Assembly: GCF_029227915.1 (NCBI RefSeq)
Contig: NC_079877.1
Coordinates: 22,593,851-22,657,850, forward strand
Source of the DNA: Hydractinia symbiolongicarpus
Lineage: Eukaryota > Cnidaria > Hydrozoa > Anthoathecata > Hydractiniidae
Length of the DNA stretch: 64,000 nucleotides
Direction of reading: 5' to 3'
Position 1 is the first letter of the stretch, and the number at the start of each line of letters is the position of its first letter. The notes under the pieces were generated by a model. It ran no database searches. It was given only the letters and a program-made list of their open reading frames with translations, and had not been told where the DNA came from. Shown here in pieces: positions 24,301 to 36,000 of this stretch. A program made the position numbers and the translations under genes.

Positions 24301-26374
24301 CGTTTCTCTACCTCTTTTTCCAACGTTACTAATATTAATTTAAATGTCACTAATTTAAAATGTTTTTTAATTACACAAAGTATCAATCAAGCATTTCAAA
24401 AAGTGCTTATACAGCAACATAATTTCTTTGAGTAAGGTTATAATATAGTTGTATTTCATGTTTCATGTCTATACAACATTGTTATAATTATTATCAAACA
24501 ATCAATTCTAGAGAATTACTGCTTTCACTGAAAACACCGTTATATTTAAAATTTGCTGTAGGAATCCTCTTTGGTCCACATAACAACTGAAACGATTATA
24601 ATTCACCTTTGCTCTTTTCTTTAACATAGGCTATCACTTTAGGCAATTCGTTATTGTCGTATTGTTTCTTTCCACCTTTTTTACTAATAACAGTAACAGA
24701 TTTTTCTAACATCTAGAAGAAAACAAAAAAAGTTCAGTTTTAAAATTGATACTTTGGAACATAAAGATATTATATTGGTGAAAAAAATACCCAACTGAAA
24801 GAGAATCTATCTGACAATATGAATTAGTGTACTTAATATAGGAAGTAATAGTAAATACTTTTAATTCATTTTTCCTTTGTTTTCATAAGGCCTCCTACTA
24901 AAACTGAATTTCAGTGCTAATTTGTTTTAAAATATATGAATTGCATATACTGTTCAAAATATTTTTTTTCTTAATTCCCTTATCTATATTCAATCACATT
25001 ATAATAAGGCCGAATCATTACACATGACAAACCAAATTTAAACCCAATGTTAAGTATCAAACATTTTCATCAACAGTTGGAATTATATTTTATCTTTTTA
25101 ACTTTTGGTGTTCTCCGTTATCAAATGAAATTATTAAATAAAGGTTGAACAAACCAAAGTGGCTTAATAGAGGTTATAAAAAGAAGACACAAAAAAGACA
25201 TGTCTATCCAACACACCATATACTTACTTTTGATAAATATGGTACAAATACGTCAGCTGATCTAAATAAATAAATATAAATAAGCAAAAGCAAAATAAAC
25301 AACTATAGGTTTGATGAAAAAATGATAAAGTTAAAACTGGCTATCCCACCTTTGGCCAGCATAAGTTGAAACTTTTCCCTTGTTAAATACTTTGATCATA
25401 CCAGTATACCGAACCCCTGCAGAAAAAGAAAAAAGGTTTTCAATACTTCGCAAAACGATCCATAAAACTTTTTTTTTTTACTGATGGAAAATTCCCAATG
25501 CCCATACAATCCTGAGGTTTTTTTAAAAAAAATGTTGTCTGGATTTTCGGAGTGTTCAGTTTTGGTGTCCTTTAACTCAATGTGTGTAAACAAACATACC
25601 TACTGCCATTGCAAATTTCTGGTTAGCCATTATTTCACATGTAGTAACTGCAACATTACCAGCTTGAAGTAGTTGTGCAACAACCTATACAAATTTTAAA
25701 AAGTAATTTTAATCCACTGCTAACAAAAAATGACTGGCAAACTAGTTCACCAACAGAAGTATCTATATTATAACACCCCGTTTCTCTCTGTCACGCAAAA
25801 TGGTTGTCTGTCATGCAAAATGGTGTAAAATGGATGGGCAAACTCGTAGATTTTTCCATAGGTCACCAATTAGTTCAAAGTAAAGCTCCTTAGAAAAATT
25901 TTATTTTACACAAAGCTCCTCCTCTCCCTTTCTTTTAAATACAGTTACTGAATATTATATATTTCTATTATTTCGTGCAATAACATGCCAGTGTAACAGT
26001 TTGTAACCCATGGGATAAGTTTTTCTGAAAACTTCAGTACTTTTCAAATTGACAGTAGAGTAAATTAAATATGTGAACATTTTATGCTAACTCATTTTAA
26101 GATTTACTACCTCAAGAAAATAAATATCTTTTGCATTCAACTTTTCAGATTCTTTATTATTATCAACCCAGAAAAACATAATTAGTAAACGGTGTTTTTT
26201 AATAAGTTTTTTAACATTCGCAGTATCTGCAACAATTACACGTTGTACTCCATCATGTTTCATTAATTCAGCCATGCGGTCATGTGATCTTTGTACATCT
26301 TCCTTTTCTACTTGACAATATACTCCCAGGAGAAGAAGCGCAAAAATACTGTAGCTGATTATATTGAACTCCAT
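18328..26374 (-). CDS. Calsequestrin-like ER calcium-binding protein with C-terminal KDEL
   Basis: Calsequestrins are high-capacity, low-affinity calcium stores of the ER or sarcoplasmic reticulum, built of three thioredoxin-like folds and an acidic tail. Thirteen exons (transcript order): 26374-26111, 25684-25600, 25416-25350, 25261-25228, 24712-24607, 23780-23707, 23409-23326, 22772-22723, 22239-22194, 21727-21673, 19579-19479, 19391-19317, 18537-18328. Phases agree at every join and give 416 residues, close to vertebrate calsequestrin. Recognisable family segments: EAAMHFQPMIPFF, LAKSFHIKKLNTIQLNKPY, FVWIDPEPFPG, YWSQTFEIDPLQPTLGVVEI and RWLNDVVAGKV. A signal peptide (MEFNIISYSIFALLLLGVYC) is present; the start at 26374 is chosen because it begins that peptide, though an in-frame ATG lies upstream at 26416. 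The acidic tail is short and ends KDEL, an ER-retrieval signal not found on vertebrate calsequestrins. No CxxC thioredoxin active site is seen, which argues against a PDI. Confidence 0.93.
18649..18986. mobile_element. MITE-like inverted-repeat element (outer of two nested)
   Basis: In the last intron of the calsequestrin gene. AAGGTGGTTTTCCACATAAA at the left resembles the complement of the right end (AAGATGGATTTCCACTTAAA), and a CGGAACAGAC / CAGACGGAAC pair and a TGATTGGTTGA / TGATTGACTA pair follow inward. The arms have diverged by several substitutions and small indels. No open frame inside. Confidence 0.55.
18796..18912. mobile_element. Short MITE nested inside the 18649-18986 element
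   Basis: TTATCGGTAAAACTTCGTCG at the left is repeated in inverted form at the right (complement TTATCGAGTAACATTTCGTC), followed on both sides by CGGT-AAAA and GAAATTT blocks. About 117 bp in all, able to form a long hairpin. It lies between the arms of the outer MITE, so it probably inserted later. Confidence 0.55.
19630..19683. repeat. Two-copy tandem duplication, period 30
   Basis: The words AATGAATTGGTCTTTATCGG plus CCTT occur at 19630-19653 and 19660-19683 without mismatch, in an intron of the calsequestrin gene. It looks like a recent local duplication. Confidence 0.85.
25755..25830. repeat. Interspersed repeat, ATCTATATTATAA family, copy 1
   Basis: Begins ATCTATATTATAACACCC, followed by TCTGTC and two copies of TGTC-ACGCAAAATGG type (GTCACGCAAAATGG, GTCATGCAAAATGG). 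The start matches the sequence at 29408, so both are probably ends of one mobile-element family. Lies in a calsequestrin intron. Confidence 0.35.
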
Positions 26375-27004
26375 CTTACATACTATTCCTCCATTGTTTT
26401 CTAAACACATTAACAAGGTGGTTGTACAAATTTTAAACTAAAAAGCTAGTTAACATTATGCCAGGCGGTGGGACTTGATCTAAAGTGGCCAGAATATGTT
26501 ACCAACACATGCAGACACACGAACATGTGTATACACACATGAAAAACAAATGATGAAAACGTTTTAAAATCAATCATCATTGACTGTAGTAGAGAAAAAA
26601 TGTACTATGTACTACGTAGACTGCTGGTAAACATATAACAGTGTAATAACAAGATGTTAAGTTTAAAAATTTATGAGCATGATGGTCATCTACCAAGCCC
26701 AAATGCAATTGATTTGAATTCTCAGACAAAGTAACCCTTCAGCTTAACAGAACATTCAAAGCTACTGACAAAGATTTGAATTATAAACAACATGTCACAG
26801 TAATGAGACACAAGTGCAAATTCTTTCATTTTTTTCTCATAAGAAGATTTACTACAAAAATTCAAAAGATATTAGGAAATTATAATTACAACTAGTGTCA
26901 AATGTATGAAAATCTAAGAATACATTTCGTAATTGTGTTTTATTTTACGATTATATTTCTCATAATTAAGAGTTTTTACGACAGTTCCATATAGTAAATT
27001 TTGT
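26375..27004. other. Intergenic: calsequestrin upstream region and DPP7 3' UTR
   Basis: Contains the short 3' UTR of DPP7; a minus-strand AATAAA lies at 26938-26943, about 62 bases past the stop, a good candidate poly(A) signal. The other side must hold the promoter of the calsequestrin gene, transcribed in the same direction. No other feature is visible. Confidence 0.5.
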
Positions 27005-30000
27005 TCAAAAATAATGCTGTTTATTCTTTCGATAAATTTCATCTTCTGCCATCCACTGGACAATATATTTTGTTATGGTTTCTCGGGCTTGAATAACAGA
27101 TGGTGGGTCAGCAGGATTTGATGCTCTGTATTACAAACATATAAATATAGTATTATAGAAAGATAAATAAGTAAACTTTATAAACTTTGTTTCATATGTT
27201 TCAATCTAATTCTTTCAGCAATCTGAAAAAATTGTGATACGTTTTGCAATATGGGGTACTCCTGTTTTTTGTAAATATACTGTAATCTGAAAACTGTTCA
27301 ATTACGCCTCTGATATGAAGCCAATGTCGTGTTTTTGTTCAACCATAGTACTCTTAAGTGCTACACCAAAGTATTTATATTTTTTTAAAGGTTTTATAAT
27401 AAAATACGGTGGTGTAAAAACTTTGTACATAAAAAGCTGTTTAATCATTTGTTAATAAAATAAGGCAATGTAAAAGCTTTATCAGAAAGTTTTTTTCAAA
27501 TTTTTTTTTAATAAAATATAATGATATTTAAGATTCATAAAAAAAGGTTTTTTTGATGGTTTTAAAATATGGTTTATCTTTTCAACAACGTAGAAAAATA
27601 AAGCTATGGTATAGAAAAATTAAACTACAGCATAGAAATTTTTTGGTATGCTGACTTTTTTACATATGCTGAATAAAAAATTGCTATCGCATATTAAAAA
27701 ATGTTTAATTACGGTGTAAAACTACTTCTTCAAACTTTATTAATATGCCATGTGGCGTATTTATGCCATCTTTTAAGAAGCATTCCAAATCGCAAAAAAT
27801 GTCACAATTTAATCTGCTTGGTAGATGAAGTATGAAAAGGAAATATTGTGGACATTTTTAACTGTTACTCAGAATTAACTGGGTTATTAAAAAGAGAAAA
27901 TAATTTTTTCTTGTCCTGTAGAAACAAGTTTTTTGTTATCCAGTGTATACCTTAGATCCAAATGATGTGCTCCACCTACAACCAAAACAGCAATCAAAGA
28001 ATCAGACAAATTTTCAAGGACACCTCCAGGCATCCAAGGGTCTAAATCACCATTTGGGAATATAATGCGTGATGCCTTCTTAACATCATTAGGAGAATTG
28101 AAGTAGTTGGTTCCGATCCAATCCAATCGTGAATATCCAAGCCCCCATTTTCCTGTACAGTAGTGTCTTCGCATATCCAAAGTGAAATCAAGAGGAGGAA
28201 ACATATCTGTTTTATTGTTACTGCCACCAGGTAAAATCATTTCTGTGCATGCCTGAAGAAATAAAGATATAAAATAATCACTCAAAGAGATATGTGGTTA
28301 ACAAAATATCTGGCAGGCATCATCAAACATATATATCAAACATCTTTTATAATGTAAAGCTAAGTACGGTAGTTTTCACATGAACCTGATATAAATGAGT
28401 TAAAACTTTAGCGTTTAGTTTTGTTTATTAAAGTGATTATTAAACTACGCACATAAGTTTCATTGCAGTGCACTAAAATGAACTAAGTTGCCCTTGAATA
28501 AATTCTATTTCACTAAAATTTCACTGAAAACTATAGGTCAATGCCTAAGAACACCCTATTTGGTAAAATTTATGTAAGGTCTCAAAAAAGTGTTCATGTG
28601 AGGTATATAGGTTTACACCTTTTCAAAATTATATACAAGCTTAATGTTAGGATTAATTCTTAAAAAAAAAATGCTTCATATGCAAAAAATGGCTTTATTT
28701 TTATGTGACTTACATAGGAGGTAAATCTAAAAGCCTCCATCTTATTGATGAATTATTCTTCCTTCAAAATTCAACTAAACTTTATTGTCTCAAGGCAAAA
28801 GTAAACATAAAATGTCATGTTCAATTTCACATCATCTATTTTCACATGATATATATTTGCTTTCGGACCAAGAACTCTATGTACATGGTTATCTGTAGTT
28901 ATTAACCCCTACACAATAAGAACAACTTATATTATGGAGTCCAACTATTTTGCATGAACTGAGAATTCATGTGATTAAATGACTGAGTTGTTAAGAAAGA
29001 AGAGATAGACTCCTTTTAGCTGTACAAGTATTTTTGTCTACCTAAATCCTAATCAAAAAAAGTAAAAAGTAAAAACAATCAAAAAAAGTAAAATAATAGA
29101 CTAACCTGATAATCCCATGGAGGAGCATCAGGGCCAGTACCACAACCTGTTGGATCAGAGCAAGCCACATATTCACTATAAGTATCATGACACGAGACCT
29201 TTGATCCATACAACAATTCTAAACACAAAAAATACAAAATATATACAAATACAAAAAATTCCTTGAGGTTTAATACTCATCCTGGATAACAAAAGGTATT
29301 GAACTTATAGTGTTAGGCTTAAAAGTTAAAATAATTTTGCATTTTTTTTATCACTCTAATATTTGATCTATTAGGGAATACAAATTTAACATTTACCAAT
29401 ATAGAGATGTTATCTATATTATAATACCCATATACGTCTGTCTGTCTGTCTTTCTGTGGTAACTTAGCTGCGCAATAGCGAGAAGCACACAATGCAGTAT
29501 AAAAAGAACGGGTGAACAAATTTTTAGTATGGCGCTTGATTACTTATTCAAAGCCTCTTGATAGCCTCTTATTTATCTACGTCTGGATTAAATTTTTTCA
29601 GGTAAACCACTCTACAAGCTAACCAACACAATTACTAACAGATTCTAAGTATTAACATTGAATAAACAAGTTAATTTCATAGAATTCAATGCAGCATGTC
29701 TTATATCTTGAGAAAATTGCACAGAGGGAAGCAAATAACAAAATATTTTTGTCAAAGCATCATCACCAAAATAGTCACTTGTCATCAAAATATTTTTCAA
29801 ATACATTGGTTATAACTTAGTTTATCTGAAATTAAATGTAAATCAGGTGGAATTTCTTGTGTTTACAAAAAAAATTAAAAACAATATTTTTCATCTAATT
29901 AAATAAGCTACTTCTGTGTGAGTGTGCGTGTGCATGTGTATCAGGCGTTGTGGATACACATTTTCAAAAAACACCACAAATGCTTATTGATAAATTGCAA

Positions 30001-33000
30001 GTCAAGATGTTAATACATAAACATAAATTACTAATACCATTGTGGTACACAACATTGAGGCCAAATAACTTGGAAAAAGGGAGAGACTATTGTTTTCTCA
30101 CCTGTGAGTGATTAAGACATTTTTGAGACCAAATCTTGTCGAATTAAAAGTTTCAACTCAGGATCAAGTTTGGTTTTCAGCTGGCATTAATTTGCATCAA
30201 GCAGGTGTTAATTTTTTTGTGTTAATTTTTTAATAATAAATGGAAATGTTGATAACCCATTAGCACACCAATCCCCTGATTAGCACATGGGCTAAATATT
30301 AAAATTTCTTTGATATTTTAGTACTTTTGTATAATTAAAGTTACCATATCATGCGTGCCAAAGTCATTTCTACATTTTTTTAAAATGGTGGACAAAAAAG
30401 TTTTCCTTTAAAAGATTATGTTATTAAGATGATGATATTCTATGTATGGCTCTTGTTATTCTCATTAACATATTTCATCAACAAAATCAATTATGTCAGT
30501 TTTAATGAAAAGATCCTTTCCCTATATACTCAATATGATTACCTTTGAGGTAAAAAATTTGCCCAAAAAAAATAACGCAAAAAAACGCCAGACGGAAACA
30601 AGCTTTAGGACTTAAAAATACCTAAAAGCTTAAATCAACATTTAGATGTCCAATTTTTATATAAATTTATTTATTAATTCAACTTTAATAGACATCATGT
30701 GGATTTAGATGAATTTTTAAATTTATTGTGGATTAATTTTCACAAACTGTGTTAAACATTAACTCCATTTTCAACATTGTTATTACTAAAACACACAAAA
30801 AATAATTTCCATCAATTCTTGTGAATAATTTTTTGCAAAGCAACTCTTTTATAAGTGAAAAAACATTTTTATACGTTTGAAAGTAATATTTTACCATCAA
30901 GTAATGTTAATATTATTAAAAAAAAGTAAAGTGACGTACGAGTGATATTTGCCAATCCAGCAAGTTTGTCTTTGCCAGTCATATAAGAACAAGCAAGATT
31001 GACAGGGTGTCCAGGTAGATCTGCCATAAACTTTGCTGGATATGGATAATCTACCATTGCAAGTAATGTGAAAGCATTTCTTGCCCAAGCCAGTACATTT
31101 TTCTCAATATATTTCTTTGAGAATTGACCTGGACAGAGGTGAAAAGTCTCTTCTATTTTTGTAAGACCTTCTGCTCCAGCATTAAAAAGGTCCATTAATG
31201 CTGAGAAGCCTTCTTGGACACTTGCTGGACAGCTGGGATCAGATTTACGAAAGGTCTAGAAGGAAAGAAATATATTTTTTTATGACTGGTATCGAATAAA
31301 AAAATATCGAATAATAAAATCTGGTGAATGTGGTGATAAATATTGATATGTATGTATGTATCTATTGGTGATATGTATTTATATGTATATATTCAATCCA
31401 AATAATTTTGAATTAGACCTGCATATGGGATTGCTGTCAAACACACAAATAGTAACAACCAGTAAATAATGGTTTAAACTAGCACTACTTCAAGAATAAT
31501 CAATAAACTTACCTCAGTTACAGCTTCAAAAAACTCTGATCTTGGTCGATTGCCAGCAATAGTAAAAAACGGAGCACTACTTGCTACTCCACCAGAGATG
31601 ATGTGAGGATATTTGTATCGCATGTATCCAGTCAAAAGTCCACCATAGCTACAAAATAGGACACATCATAAATTTTAAAATAACAGTTAAATTTATAACT
31701 AAAACAGGAGTAAAAAGTATTGTAGGATGTGTAAAAAAAAACCCTAAAAATAGGAAAAAAGCCTGGCCCAAAATTTGCAGGTGCAAAGAAATTGCTTTAC
31801 TAAAAATAATTATCTTGACATTAAACATCAAAAAATAGCTAATTTGTCAGCAAACAAATGAGACAATATCCCTTTTGCCAAAATCACAGACAGAGATAGA
31901 TACAGCTTATTAAAAGAATGCAAAAATCCATGGGTTTAACCATCATACATTATTTCGGCAAATAAGTTATAACGAGTGGTACACATTCTAGCATCCCAGC
32001 ATTACTACTCCCTGGCAACTCTTTCGGACAAAGTACGAGTATTAATACTGTAGCCATAGAAGGTTTTCCGTGGCCATGACTTCAATGTCTTTTGGTTACA
32101 CCATAAATTGTGTAACATACCTTCCACCAAATGAGAAAACAGAACAATTTTGAGCTCCCATATCTTTTTGAACAAACTTGACCAAAACTGCATAATCAGC
32201 CAGCGCTTGTTCCATACTCAAAAAACCAATATATTCTGGTGTAAGTGAGACATTTCCAAATGGCAAAGACTTTCCATAATAACGCTATTATATAAAGAAA
32301 TAATACTCTAGCTTAAGTGCACATTATGTGTAAAATGTTATTAAAATCATATTTAGAAAAGGCGTGTAATCACACTTAACCTCCACTATTTTATTTTTCC
32401 CTTTGAAAAGTTTCCCCTTTTTACATTTTTATTTGAAATTTATACTGTCAGCTAACCTTAATTTCCAAACTTTCTGAGCAACACAAGATTGCAGAGTATC
32501 TTAAAAAAAAAAAAAGATGCCAGACAAAAACGTTACAATAGAATGTTACAATTTTTATTTTTTTTTGTATTTATTTCTTGTACTTTTTGAGAATTATCTT
32601 AAATTGTAAAAACCTTGAAATTTATACTTTTAATTCATTGTGATAATGATTGTTGATGCAAACGAAACATGATTTATGTTCTCCAAAAAATGAAGCCGGT
32701 CCTCATTCTTTTTTTAAGGGGGAAATCTGAAATCATCTAGGCATTCACCACAGGCTCTGTTGCTTGAAAACAGCATTAGCCTATTTGCAGAATCTAGCTC
32801 ACTGCTTTTGTTACACAACACAGGTAACATGCAAGACATAGAACAACAATATTTTATCTTGACTCGTATTATCAACAAAAAGGGAAAAAAAGAGTAACAG
32901 CATAGTCTGATGACGAAAATTTTATTATAACTCACATGTTCTCCAAATACAACCAGTCCTTTCAACTTTTGTGCCAGTTCAAAAACAAAGCCAGTGTTAA

Positions 33001-36000
33001 CCCAAAAATTGACTATGTCCCCTTCGTTTCCAGTATAAAACAGCACTGGCCCAGATCCTTTTGTCCAATATTTATCTAAAAAAATCATTAAACCAGGAAT
33101 TTTAACATCATCAACATCATTTAATTTGTTTTCAAAATTTGTTATAAGGAAAAAGTCACCAACTTTCCTGTGTTTTCCTGAGTTGCTAGAAAGAACTTTT
33201 TGGCATTTTAAAAAGACCTAAGGTTTTTGCAAAAAAAATATGCTCCTTGAAAATAAACTGTGAGTTTAGAACTTTATTAAGCGTGTAGCAATTAGTATTT
33301 TTTCAGCCACCATACCTTAGTTTAAAGGGGCGATTGTGGAAGTCCCATGAAATGCCACATAGTGATGGTGTCACTTTAAAAAAACACCCAGTCTGGTCTG
33401 TGAACGGTTGCCGCTAGGAAGGGCATCCGCTGTAAAACAATGCCTAAACTCTTTATTAATGGCTGTAACAGTTGATCAGACAAATTGCGTAAACGGGGCT
33501 GGAACTCTAAGGAGTGAAGGTGTCGCGCACGGTAGGACAGATGTCGACTGTTACCCAGCTATCACATCACAAGGTAGATACACACAAAGTTGAGGATGGC
33601 TAGTGTAAATGTGGGTACTCTGAGAGGTAGAGCAGGTGAAGTAGTTGAAATGTTAGAACGTAGATCTGTTGATATGTGTTGTGTTCAGGAAGTCAGGTGG
33701 AGAGGAGCTTCAGTGAGATTTGTGGTAGGTAAGAGGGCAAGGTATAAGCTTTTTTGGATTGGCGATAATGATGGATATGGAGGAGTTGGCATATTCGTTG
33801 CAAAGAAGTGGGTAGAAAAAGTAATAGATGTTATGCGTGTTAATAGTCGTATTATAGTGATAAAGTTTTTGATAGGTAAAAGGATTGTCACTTTTCTGTC
33901 AGTTTATGCTCCACAGTGTGGACTCAGTGAGGAAAATAAAGATAAGTTTTATGATGAGTTAATAGGAGCCACATCAAAGTTTGGAGACACTGAACTTATC
34001 ATGGTGGGCAGCTACTTTACTGGTCATGTTGGGAAGTCATCTGAAGGTTATAAAGGTGTGCATGGAGGCTATGGATTTGGAAGCAGAAATAAGAAAGGGG
34101 AGAGATTGCTTGAGTTTGGAATGGCAACAGACATGGTGGTTTGCAACACATCATTCAGTAAGAGACAGTGTAGGCTGATAGCATATGAGTAAGGTGGCTG
34201 TAAGACACAGAGAGATTACTTCCTGGTTAGAAAGTCAGACAAGAAAGTTGTGAAGGATGTGAAAGTTATATCAGGGGAAGAGTGTGTTTGCCAGCATAGG
34301 TTCCTGGTTTGTGATATTATCTTGAAGAGTGTTAAAGGTACTGTCCAGTAAAAAATTAAAACTTGATATTAGTTACATCTCGGCACAAAAGTAAAGAAAA
34401 AAGTATTTAAATACAACCAAAATTGTCTTTCACAAGTTTAAACTGAATTTGTTTACTTGACCATGCCAAACTCAATCGCCATCTTTACTGAACTTCGAAC
34501 GCGGAAAAGGACTGGGTAAAAACATTGATATGCACAATTTATGCAATGACGTATTCTTTGGGTTACCCCCGTGTAGAGACTGGCGCGTGCAGAAAGAAAA
34601 ATAAAGAAAAAAAGTTAATGATACTCCCAACAGAATTTTTTTACGTTTATCAATCATGTTCACAAGCAGAAATATAAACATAATTGGATTTCAGTTTGAG
34701 CCAGAACGACCCAATAACAAACAACAAATTCCCTCTTATAATGACGATAAACCAGACGTACCAGAATCACCCGCTGCTTCTCGCACACAGATAGATGTCA
34801 GTGAGTGGTGCTTATGTGAAAAGTGCGAGAGGATGCCTTCAGCTGTAGAGTGTTTGTGCTGTAACGAGGTGGACACTATAAAATACTTGCAGCTACGGTA
34901 CCTATATAATATGCTCTCACATTTTTCTACTGGTTGTATTATAAATGAGCACCTGGGTACAAGGTTTCTATTGTGTTTTAGATAAGAAATGTATAACAGA
35001 GCATACTAAACAGAGCGTGAAGATTTCAACGCGGTTGTGATTTTAAAGAACACTTTGTGGACAGCGTTAGTCACTCTCCACGATTGGGAAAACCGCGGAC
35101 TTAAAAAAAGGACAAAGTTTCTAACAAGTAAGTCACTAGCACTCTTGAAATTTCTGTTGCCATAGTATTTCCAATCTTATTTGAGGATGATATTTTTAGA
35201 TCTTATGGATATGCGGGATACCGCCAATTCTGTTGGTTTGTTCATAACCACTTGTGAAAAGGCGTTTGTCGGGTTATACCTTCCTGTGTTGTGTCTAAGA
35301 TACGTAGAGAATATCCAAGTACGAATGAGGTGTAAACTGTAATCTCGTCAGACAAAATGCCTGCCAAATTTTCAGTTTGGTCGGACATGTCCTTAGCTCG
35401 TTTAGAACTTTTGTCGGACAAAACGTTGATAGATTTCCGTCTTGGTTGGACACTTTTAGATCTCAGAATTATCGAATAGTCCTGGTCCTTTTCATCCACG
35501 ATCAAGCCTATTTATAGCCAACCTGACCATCCTAGCTAATTCACGGACTCCTGACTTAGGTAAAAGAACTACGTAGACATGAATCTCTTTTGCCTGGCCC
35601 CTTCGTCGTTGGTCTTACACAAGAAATCCAGCCATGCGGTTCTTAACTTATGCAAAGGTGAACACCGACGGAGCACGGGTGAATCAAGTCTGCAAAACTG
35701 TACTTACAGGCAGAACAGAAATTTTATCATGGATTAAATTGTACATAATTTTTGGAAACCATTGCAGGTCCGAATTTACTGGAGTTTTTTCTTTTTGCCC
35801 CAAGTGTTATTTAAACAATTTTAATCCATGTGCGGTATAATCTTTTCTCTGGGGGCGTTTAATGGGCGTTTATTAAAAGCATTACGGTATAAAAAGTGTA
35901 AATATGAATAACCTTGAACCAAGTATTTCTTTTTGTTCGCTAATTGAGGTAGCTTTGGTAATAGAATAGGGGTACTGGGAACAAGGTTTATAATTGTCGA

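Noticed and set aside
18328-26374. Protein disulphide isomerase as identity of the KDEL protein
   Set aside because: No CxxC active site in any exon, and the EAAMHFQP, WIDPEPFPG and YWSQTFEIDPLQPTLGVV segments fit calsequestrin.
27390-27530. TTAATAAAATA tandem array in a DPP7 intron
   Set aside because: Similarity between units is weak and explained by AT-rich composition.
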